Source: Sphingobacteriales bacterium (GTDB lineage: Bacteria; Bacteroidota; Bacteroidia; Sphingobacteriales; Sphingobacteriaceae). From it: a stretch of DNA of 64,000 nucleotides. The first letter of the stretch is position 1. The number at the start of each line of letters is the position of its first letter. Under the pieces are notes generated by a model. That model ran no database searches, had not been told where the DNA came from, and worked only from the letters and a program-made list of their open reading frames with translations. Made by a program: the position numbers and the translations under genes. Positions 54,313 to 61,287 of the stretch are shown here, piece after piece. The stretch lies in assembly GCA_025353765.1 (NCBI GenBank), contig JANXOD010000008.1, positions 496,001-560,000 on the forward strand, written 5' to 3'.

Positions 54313-57300
54313 ATGAAAGAAACTAAACATACACGAAGTATAAACTTATATTTTCTGATACCTTCATTCTTTCTGTTATTTTTTTTGGGCTCAATAATTC
54401 CAGCACAGGCTCAATATTTCGGGCAAAATAAAGTCAGGTATAAAAATCTGAAATTTAAAGTTTATCAAACCCCCCATTTCGAAATCTATTATTACTTGCG
54501 TAATGATAGTTTAGTAAAGCGATTTGCACAAGAAAGTGAAGTATGGTATAATCTGCATCAGCAAGTTTTCAGGGATACTTTCACTAGAAAAAATCCTATT
54601 ATACTATATGCAAATAGCCCTGAATTTCAACAAACTACTGCTATAGACGGTGATATAGGAGTTGGAACAGGCGGTGTAACAGAAGGCATGAAAAATCGTG
54701 TAGTTATGCCGGTAACCCAGTTAAACAACCAAACTAGACATGTTTTAGGCCACGAGCTTGTGCACGCATTTCAATATCATGCACTAATTGAAGGAGACTC
54801 TACCAATCTGGAAAATATTAGCAATCTACCCTTATGGATGGTAGAAGGTATGGCAGAATACTTATCAGTTGGTAAAGTAGATTCTTATACCGCTATGTGG
54901 ATGCGGGATGCATTTCTTAATAAAGATATTCCAACACTTAAACAACTTACAACCAGCAATAAATATTTTCCATATAGATACGGACAAGCATTCTGGTCAT
55001 ACATTGGCTCCACTTATGGGGATACGGTGATAGTGCCATTTTTTAAAGCAACCTCAAGATATGGGTATGAAATGGCCATAAAGCGAACTTTTGGCTATGA
55101 TGATAAAACGCTTTCAAAACTTTGGAGAACAAGTATAGAAAATGCTTATAAACCTTATTTGAAAGATACCGCTCAAAATACTATTGGCAAACGAATCATT
55201 GATGAAAAAAATGGAGGCGAACATTATAATGTGGCTCCTGCAATTTCCCCGAATGGCAAATATGTTGCATTTCTGTCTGAAAAGGACCTTTTAAGCATAG
55301 ATCTCTATCTGGCAGATGCACAAACCGGGAAGATTTTACGAAAGCTAACCAGTAAAACGAGGAATTCACATATTGATGAATTTAATTTTATAGAATCTGC
55401 CGGAGCCTGGTCTCCGGATAGCAAGAAGTTTGCTTTTAGTGTATTTGCTGAAGGCAGAAACCAATTAATTGTAGTTGATGCATCGGATGGCCGTACTTTA
55501 CTAACCGAATCTATGGATAAAGTGGAAGAATTTAGTAATCTTTCCTGGTCACCAAACGGAGCAGATATTGCCTTCTCCGGTTTAAAAGAAGGGCAAAGTG
55601 ATTTATATCTCTTTAATCTGGAATCAAAAAAACTAACTCAATTAACTAATGATCGCTATTCTGATTATCATCCCAGCTTTTCTAACGATGGTTCAAAACT
55701 TGTATTTAGTAGTGATCGTACCACATTAGATAAATCTACAGGTGTAGATATAACATTTAATCTTGCGGTACTAGATTTAGCTACTAGATCAGTAACTGAT
55801 ATAACTGTGTTTGATGGTGCCAACAATTTGAATCCTCAATACTCGGCAAATGATCAAAGTATCTATTTCCTCTCCAATCGTGATGGTTTTAGAAATTTAT
55901 ATCGTTACAATCTTTCTGATGCTACAGTAGAACAATTAACTGATTATTTCACGGGAATAAGTGGTATTACAGAATTTTCTCCGGCATTAAGTATATCTAA
56001 AAATGATGATATACTTTACTCCTACTATCTGGCTCAAAAATATTCTATTTATAATGCAAAGGCATCAGAATTTAAGGCAAAAGTAGTAGATCCACACACT
56101 TTAAACTTTGATGCTGCAACCTTGCCTCCACCAAAATCTGCCGGGGTAGATATTATAAATACTAACCTTGATAATTTTGCTCGGTTTGAAAAAATCAATC
56201 CCGAAAAAATTAAGACAGTTGCTTATAAACCTAAATTTAAACTGGATTACCTGTCCAGCAATGGTATAGGTGCCTCCGTGGGTCAGTTTGGAACCGGTTT
56301 ATCTAGCGGTGTGCAAGGTGTATTTAGTGACATCCTTGGGCGTAATCAAATTTATGCAGGAGCTGCTATTAACGGCGAAATATATGATTTTGGTGGTCAA
56401 TTTGCTTATATTAACCAAGAAAGCAGAATAAATTGGGGGGCTGGCATTTCTCATATTCCTTATGTGTCTGGTCAGCAAACTGCATCAATTGATCAACTTC
56501 CTCAATCAGATGGAACTACTTTAACGGCATATAATGCCCGCTATGATATTATTCGCACATTTGAAGACAAAATTCAGTTATTTGCCTCTTACCCATTCTC
56601 ACGTATCTATCGTTTTGAAGCTGGAACTGGTGTTTCATATTACAGTTATCGTATTGATCGATACAATAATTATTATCAATATGATCCTAATACCAATACT
56701 ATAGGGTATGCCTTAGGTTCTACTCGCGGAAAATTATCTAAAGAAGAAGCATCTAAAACATATAGTTCATACGGTATAAGTTTCAATCCCTTTACAACTT
56801 ATCAACTTAATTCTGCTTTTGTTGGCGATAATGCTTCCTTTGGTGTCACATCTCCATTAAATGGGTTTAGATACAGGTTAGGAATTGAGCAATATTTAGG
56901 CGATTATCAATTAAGCGCCTTAACAGTAGATCTACGCAAATATGTGCGCTTAAAACCTATCACCATTGCTGGAAGATTATATAATTATTCTCGTTTTGGT
57001 CGTGATGAAAATCGCTTATATCCTATGTTTGTGGGATATGGTTATTTGATACGCGGTTATGAAGCGAACTCCTTTTATAACAATAGTAGTAATGCTCCTG
57101 CAGGTTCTTTCGATATTAATCAACTGGTAGGCTCACGGATTGCCGTAGCAAATTTCGAGGTAAGATTACCATTTACCGGTCCCAAAAAATTAGCAGCCAT
57201 AGAATCTAAATTTTTATTTACAGATTTAAATGCTTTTTTCGATATTGGTTTAGCTTATAATAAAGATTCTCAAGTTGCATTTAATAGTCAGCCTTCAAAA

Positions 57301-57495
57301 ATTGGCACAAAAATAAATTCTAATACAGGCCTTCCAGAAGATGTTTACAATCGCATCCCGGCAATGAGTGCCGGCCTTTCGTTACGTGCAAATGTTTTTG
57401 GATATTTTGTGATAGAGCCTTACTTTGCTATTCCTTTTACCCGAAAAGATGTTAAAGGAGGGGTTTTCGGTTTAACTTTTGCACCGGGTTGGTAA
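54313..57495 (+). CDS. Large exported protein: metallopeptidase-like domain, TolB-type propeller and outer-membrane barrel
   Basis: 1060-residue protein with a signal peptide ending near AQAQ34. Residues about 60-260 form a peptidase MA-like domain with H147-E148-L-V-H151 and the downstream E178-G-M-A-E-Y, a complete gluzincin-type zinc site. Residues about 300-600 show repeated S-P-x-G/D-x-x-x-x-A-F strands (I-S-P-N-G-K-Y-V-A-F, W-S-P-N-G-A-D-I-A-F, F-S-N-D-G-S-K-L-V-F) of a PD40/TolB propeller. The C-terminal part (about 660-1060) looks like a BamA/surface-antigen barrel with a final aromatic residue (APGW). A surface protease or peptide-sensing receptor is a guess. Confidence 0.8.
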   Translation: MKETKHTRSINLYFLIPSFFLLFFLGSIIPAQAQYFGQNKVRYKNLKFKVYQTPHFEIYYYLRNDSLVKRFAQESEVWYNLHQQVFRDTFTRKNPIILYANSPEFQQTTAIDGDIGVGTGGVTEGMKNRVVMPVTQLNNQTRHVLGHELVHAFQYHALIEGDSTNLENISNLPLWMVEGMAEYLSVGKVDSYTAMWMRDAFLNKDIPTLKQLTTSNKYFPYRYGQAFWSYIGSTYGDTVIVPFFKATSRYGYEMAIKRTFGYDDKTLSKLWRTSIENAYKPYLKDTAQNTIGKRIIDEKNGGEHYNVAPAISPNGKYVAFLSEKDLLSIDLYLADAQTGKILRKLTSKTRNSHIDEFNFIESAGAWSPDSKKFAFSVFAEGRNQLIVVDASDGRTLLTESMDKVEEFSNLSWSPNGADIAFSGLKEGQSDLYLFNLESKKLTQLTNDRYSDYHPSFSNDGSKLVFSSDRTTLDKSTGVDITFNLAVLDLATRSVTDITVFDGANNLNPQYSANDQSIYFLSNRDGFRNLYRYNLSDATVEQLTDYFTGISGITEFSPALSISKNDDILYSYYLAQKYSIYNAKASEFKAKVVDPHTLNFDAATLPPPKSAGVDIINTNLDNFARFEKINPEKIKTVAYKPKFKLDYLSSNGIGASVGQFGTGLSSGVQGVFSDILGRNQIYAGAAINGEIYDFGGQFAYINQESRINWGAGISHIPYVSGQQTASIDQLPQSDGTTLTAYNARYDIIRTFEDKIQLFASYPFSRIYRFEAGTGVSYYSYRIDRYNNYYQYDPNTNTIGYALGSTRGKLSKEEASKTYSSYGISFNPFTTYQLNSAFVGDNASFGVTSPLNGFRYRLGIEQYLGDYQLSALTVDLRKYVRLKPITIAGRLYNYSRFGRDENRLYPMFVGYGYLIRGYEANSFYNNSSNAPAGSFDINQLVGSRIAVANFEVRLPFTGPKKLAAIESKFLFTDLNAFFDIGLAYNKDSQVAFNSQPSKIGTKINSNTGLPEDVYNRIPAMSAGLSLRANVFGYFVIEPYFAIPFTRKDVKGGVFGLTFAPGW

Positions 57496-57570
57496 AAGAT
57501 TAATTAAAAATAACTTATAAATTGGCTCATTCGCAAAATCTAAACCGCTTGTAATTACGTTTATTAATTT

Positions 57571-58056
57571 ATGAAGAAGATAATAAGTATTTCAGCCACC
57601 CTTTTTGTACTGATTGGGATAAGCTGTGGCCAAACACCTAAAACTGCAAAACAATCATCAAAATTTCCAATTCAGAAATCAGAAAGTGAGTGGAAAAAAA
57701 TATTAAGCCCTATTGCTTTCGAGATCATGGTTAAAAGAGGTACAGAGCAACCTTATAAAAACCCATATTACAATAACCATCAAAAAGGAATTTATATAAG
57801 TGCTGCAACGGGTGAACCTTTATTTAGTTCTGACGATAAGTTCGAATCTGGTACAGGATGGCCAAGTTTTACACGGCCAATTAGCAACGATGCTATTACC
57901 ACTGTAAAAGATAATACGCTGGGCATGGAAAGAGACGAAGTCATTGAAACTAAAACAGGACTACATCTTGGACATGTGTTCGATGATGGCCCAGCAGATA
58001 GAGGTGGCAAGAGATATTGTATGAACTCAGCCGCATTAAAGTTTATTAAAAAATAG
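57571..58056 (+). CDS. msrB: Lipoprotein methionine-R-sulfoxide reductase lacking zinc cysteines
   Basis: 161-residue MsrB with a lipoprotein signal (Cys19, GISC). The family core is clear: E-W-K-K-I-L, P-L-F-S-S-D-D-K-F-E-S-G-T-G-W-P-S-F, L-G-H-V-F-D-D-G-P and the catalytic C150 in R-Y-C-M-N-S-A-A-L. Both CxxC pairs that bind structural zinc are missing: G-I-Y-I-S-A-A-T-G replaces the first, and K-T-G-L replaces the second. The membrane anchor suggests repair of oxidised methionine in the periplasm. The stop directly abuts the stop of the converging GIY-YIG gene. Confidence 0.9.
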   Translation: MKKIISISATLFVLIGISCGQTPKTAKQSSKFPIQKSESEWKKILSPIAFEIMVKRGTEQPYKNPYYNNHQKGIYISAATGEPLFSSDDKFESGTGWPSFTRPISNDAITTVKDNTLGMERDEVIETKTGLHLGHVFDDGPADRGGKRYCMNSAALKFIKK

Positions 58057-58428
58057 TTAAGATAAACTTCTAACAGGTGTATTTAAAACATTCACTCCTG
58101 ATAGCAAAATACTTTCAAAATCTAATCCAATGGTCAGATCTACCCAATCCGGGTTAACAGATCTGACCATTTTATCTTTTTGTATTCTTGTAAATTTACT
58201 GATCAGTTTAAAACGTTGTATAGCAGTAGTTTCTGAATTTAGTTCTTCAAAATAAACTAAGCGTGTCAGTTGTTTGCCGGAATCAAAAAATAGATTGGGC
58301 ATTTGGCGATAAAAGGCCATCGTTTTCATCAAATCTGTACTCATACCTACATGAATACAACTGCGGTTACGATCTGTAACTAAATAAACATATTTCTTCA
58401 TCTCTTTTAAATTAACCTGTATCTGCAT
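58057..58428 (-). CDS. GIY-YIG domain protein, degenerate
   Basis: 123-residue small protein related to GIY-YIG nucleases of the UvrC/endonuclease superfamily. K-K-Y-V-Y-L-V-T-D-R-N-R starts the domain, but the second motif reads I-H-V-G instead of Y-I-G. The expected catalytic Arg further on is not evident (S-T-D-L-M-K-T-M-A-F-Y). It may be inactive or specialised. The start could also be the Met at 58401. It is divergent from the LexA-like regulator gene, with three operator-like half-sites between them. Confidence 0.65.
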   Translation of the reverse strand: MQIQVNLKEMKKYVYLVTDRNRSCIHVGMSTDLMKTMAFYRQMPNLFFDSGKQLTRLVYFEELNSETTAIQRFKLISKFTRIQKDKMVRSVNPDWVDLTIGLDFESILLSGVNVLNTPVRSLS

Positions 58429-58461
58429 AAAATAAAAACGTATTCGTTTTTTAAATAAAAA

Positions 58462-58503
58462 TTACTAATTTTATGAGCATAAAGTTACTAATATATTTAG
58501 TAA
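58462..58503. promoter_or_regulatory. Operator-like half-sites in the GIY-YIG/regulator intergenic region
   Basis: The 7-base half-site TTACTAA occurs at 58462-58468 and 58485-58491, and its inverse TTAGTAA at 58497-58503. The last two form a 19-base inverted repeat. They lie 18-59 bases before the regulator ATG in the divergent region, a natural place for autoregulation. The assignment to the neighbouring repressor is inference. Confidence 0.55.
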
Positions 58504-58520
58504 TTTCAAATTAATTTAAA

Positions 58521-59300
58521 ATGGCAAATATATTTTCAAACCTTAAATATCTACGTAAAAAAAAGGGGCTTACTCAACAGCAATTTGCTGAGGTAATGGA
58601 TATTAAACGTTCTTTAGTAGGTGCTTATGAAGAAGATCGTGCAGAACCTAAGTATGATTTATTAAAAAAGTTCGCAGCGTTCTATGAGCTTTCTATGGAT
58701 GAGCTCATCAACGAAAAAATAGATGACAAATGGAAACCTAAGCCTAAAACTGACTCCACAAACATCCGAATTTTAAGTATCTCTGTTGATAATCAGGATC
58801 GTGAAAATATTGAATTAGTGCCGATTAAGGCAAGTGCGGGTTATTTAAACGGTTATTCAGATCCCGAATTTATAAGTGATTTGCCCAAATTTCATTTGCC
58901 TATGTTTCGTCAGGGAACCTACCGAGCATTTGAAATTAAAGGTGATTCGATGTTGCCTTTACAATCCGGAACAGTAGTAATTGGAGAGTATCTTACTAAC
59001 TGGAATGAGCTGAAAACCGGTGAAACTTACGTGATCATCAGTAAAAATGATGGGATAGTTTATAAACGTGCCGGAAACAAGTTTAAAGAAAATAAATCGC
59101 TTAAACTTATCTCAGATAATCCGGTTTATGAAGCCTATGCAATCCCCGGAGATGATATTGTTGAAATCTGGAAAGCAAAAGCATATATTAGTACTGAGTT
59201 TCCAACTCCGCCGGCTCATGAACCTACATTAGAAACTCTGACCAGTATGGTATCACACATGCAAAAAACTATATCTAATCTTGACCGAAATAAATCTTAA
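58521..59300 (+). CDS. LexA-like XRE-family repressor with S24 peptidase domain
   Basis: 259-residue regulator. An N-terminal HTH_3 domain (about 5-63, L-R-K-K-K-G-L-T-Q-Q-Q-F-A-E) is followed by a linker and a peptidase S24-type domain (about 95-225). The self-cleavage bond fits A106-G107 (K-A-S-A-G-Y). The catalytic dyad fits S143 (I-K-G-D-S-M-L-P) and K182 (V-Y-K-R-A-G). It should repress genes until cleaved after DNA damage, like LexA or phage CI. No phage or SOS genes flank it, apart from the divergent GIY-YIG gene. Confidence 0.88.
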   Translation: MANIFSNLKYLRKKKGLTQQQFAEVMDIKRSLVGAYEEDRAEPKYDLLKKFAAFYELSMDELINEKIDDKWKPKPKTDSTNIRILSISVDNQDRENIELVPIKASAGYLNGYSDPEFISDLPKFHLPMFRQGTYRAFEIKGDSMLPLQSGTVVIGEYLTNWNELKTGETYVIISKNDGIVYKRAGNKFKENKSLKLISDNPVYEAYAIPGDDIVEIWKAKAYISTEFPTPPAHEPTLETLTSMVSHMQKTISNLDRNKS

Positions 59301-59377
59301 CGATTTTTAACATTTCAGGCATTAAACCTTATGATATAAAACTTATCTATCTGGTATAAACAATAAATAAATCAGAT

Positions 59378-59773
59378 ATGAAAAAGCTAATGATTACCGC
59401 GTCCTTATTGTGTGGCTTGTTAAGTGTAGGATATTCTCAAGATGCAAGAGAAAAACAGAATAAAACTCCGAAAGAAAGAGCACAGCGCACAACTGATGCC
59501 ATGGAGAAAAAGCTGAATCTAACAGCAGATCAAAAATCGAAAGTTTATGAAATTAATTTGGATCGAGCCAAAAAAATGAATGACTTGAGAACTGCAGATA
59601 AAGCTGATAGAACAAGAAGGATGGATAAACAAAAAAAATTAATGGATGATGGAGATCAAAAATTAAACAAAATTTTAAATGCTGATCAGCAAAAATCTTA
59701 TCAGGAATCTAAAATCCAGATGAAAGAAAGGGCAAAAAAACATTACGAAGGGCAAAAAAGAAAAGATTTATAG
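59378..59773 (+). CDS. Spy/DUF4890-like periplasmic protein
   Basis: 131-residue exported protein with a signal peptide ending near YSQ20. The mature protein is helical and highly charged (Lys, Arg, Asp, Met). It has T-D-A-M-E-K-K-L-N-L-T-A-D-Q-K-S-K-V-Y-E-I-N near its start and a repeat-like I-L-N-A-D-Q-Q-K-S-Y later, the pattern of small Spy/CpxP-like or DUF4890 proteins in Bacteroidota. Such proteins may be periplasmic chaperones or stress responders. A strong terminator follows. Confidence 0.8.
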   Translation: MKKLMITASLLCGLLSVGYSQDAREKQNKTPKERAQRTTDAMEKKLNLTADQKSKVYEINLDRAKKMNDLRTADKADRTRRMDKQKKLMDDGDQKLNKILNADQQKSYQESKIQMKERAKKHYEGQKRKDL

Positions 59774-59775
59774 AA

Positions 59776-59814
59776 AGAAAGAGGGTGTCTAAAAAGCAAG
59801 TACACCCTCTTTCT
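59776..59814. terminator. Bidirectional terminator between the Spy-like gene and susD
   Basis: 13-bp perfect inverted repeat AGAAAGAGGGTGT/ACACCCTCTTTCT with a 13-base loop, ending in a T-rich stretch. It lies 3 bases after one stop and 9 bases from the other. Confidence 0.85.
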
Positions 59815-59822
59815 ATTATGTT

Positions 59823-61277
59823 TTATGGATTTTGTTCCATCCCCTTGTTAGTATCCATTTCCCGTAGAGGAATTTGGAAAATAAACCGCTTATCTTCTGC
59901 TGGAATTACAAAAGCAGCACTTGCAGGATGATTACTATTTGTACGATCGATACCCCGTTTTAAACGTTTAAGATCATAGAACGTTAAGCCTTCGCCCCAA
60001 AATTCTATTCTTTTTTGTAAAAGAATCTCATCTATTAATGTGTCTCCTGTATTTACAGATAATATATAAGCCGGATCTCTTTTACTGATCACTGTATATA
60101 ATGCATTGGCAGCACCTCCGTTATCTCCCTGATGGGCCAAAGCTTCAGCTTCAATGAAATACATTTCAGATGCCCTCATATATATATAATCACTTGTCCA
60201 TGAACCTATATCTTTAAATTTAAGATTTACATATGGTGGTAATTCTGGTTGTATAGTTTTAGCCGGATCATTATATAATTTCCCCCTAATATCAGTTACT
60301 GACATTTTTTCATACAAACGTTTATCTATAGCCTTATACAACTGCAGCGCTCCACCATAGCCTTGATCTGTTGCACCTACATGTGAGAAGAAGGAAGCAT
60401 AGAAAGTAGTAGTTTCTGAAGTAATATCTGCTCCCCACATCCATTCAGGATTATTAATATTATTAAACCCTTTGCCATACTCTATCTCATTCATAATAGG
60501 ATAAGTTGCATAGGCCAGTTTAGCATATTTTGCAGCATCTGCCCATCGTTGCATTACCATATATATACGAGCTAAAAATCCGGCAGTAATATCCTTATCA
60601 ATATATACTTTAGACGGGCGGCTATAGCCCTGTAATAAATCATATGCCTTTAAAAGATCTCCTTCCAATTGCTGATATACTTCTGAAACTTTAGCACGGG
60701 GCTTACCTTTAAGGGTTATTTCTGTATAAATTGGAACACCAGGGCTATTTTCATGCCCTTTATAAGTATGTTGAAACAATTGTACTAAATAAAAGTAGGC
60801 TAAACCACGAACTGCCAGAGCCTGTCCTAAATTATTTTTTAAATTGGCATCTGTAGTAGCTTCAGGTACTTTTTTAATAACTGCATTGGCATTATATATT
60901 AATTTATAATAAAAATTCCATGCCATGCGTGGCCGCAAACTATTCGCATCTCTTGCATTAAAAATATAATCACGATAAAACCAGCCAGATTTAGCCTGAA
61001 CCATATCTTGTGTCATTAAATCTGTACTCAGGTCAATTGATTTTTGACCAAAATCATCATCACTTTCTATGTTAGAGGTATAAGCTTGACGCATCCAAGT
61101 ATAGAATCCAGAAACAACCGGACTAACTGCTTTATTTAATCCTTCCGGGGAAGCATTAGCCAAATCAGTTAATTGTTGTTCAGATACACTTTCTGTTGGT
61201 TGAGTGTTTAAAAAATCTTTTTTGCAGCTTATCAAACTTAATAAGCTAATTAGTGTACATACTATAATTCTTTTCAT
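59823..61277 (-). CDS. RagB/SusD-family nutrient-binding lipoprotein
   Basis: 484-residue outer-membrane lipoprotein with Cys18 (LISC), then K-K-D-F-L-N-T-Q-P-T. The SusD fold shows in R-G-L-A-Y-F-Y-L-V-Q-L-F (TPR-like helices), A-G-F-L-A-R-I-Y-M, and the C-terminal E-F-W-G-E-G-L-T-F-Y-D-L-K-R and final N-K-G-M-E-Q-N-P, typical of the family. It caps the SusC channel encoded by the next upstream gene, with 10 bases between the reading frames. The substrate (a glycan or peptide) cannot be told, because the rest of the locus is outside the window. Confidence 0.95.
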   Translation of the reverse strand: MKRIIVCTLISLLSLISCKKDFLNTQPTESVSEQQLTDLANASPEGLNKAVSPVVSGFYTWMRQAYTSNIESDDDFGQKSIDLSTDLMTQDMVQAKSGWFYRDYIFNARDANSLRPRMAWNFYYKLIYNANAVIKKVPEATTDANLKNNLGQALAVRGLAYFYLVQLFQHTYKGHENSPGVPIYTEITLKGKPRAKVSEVYQQLEGDLLKAYDLLQGYSRPSKVYIDKDITAGFLARIYMVMQRWADAAKYAKLAYATYPIMNEIEYGKGFNNINNPEWMWGADITSETTTFYASFFSHVGATDQGYGGALQLYKAIDKRLYEKMSVTDIRGKLYNDPAKTIQPELPPYVNLKFKDIGSWTSDYIYMRASEMYFIEAEALAHQGDNGGAANALYTVISKRDPAYILSVNTGDTLIDEILLQKRIEFWGEGLTFYDLKRLKRGIDRTNSNHPASAAFVIPAEDKRFIFQIPLREMDTNKGMEQNP

Positions 61278-61287
61278 GACTTTAGTA

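Noticed and set aside
58057-59300. Prophage remnant, suggested by a CI/LexA-like repressor
   Set aside because: No integrase, structural, lysis or replication genes flank it. Stand-alone S24 regulators are common in Bacteroidota.
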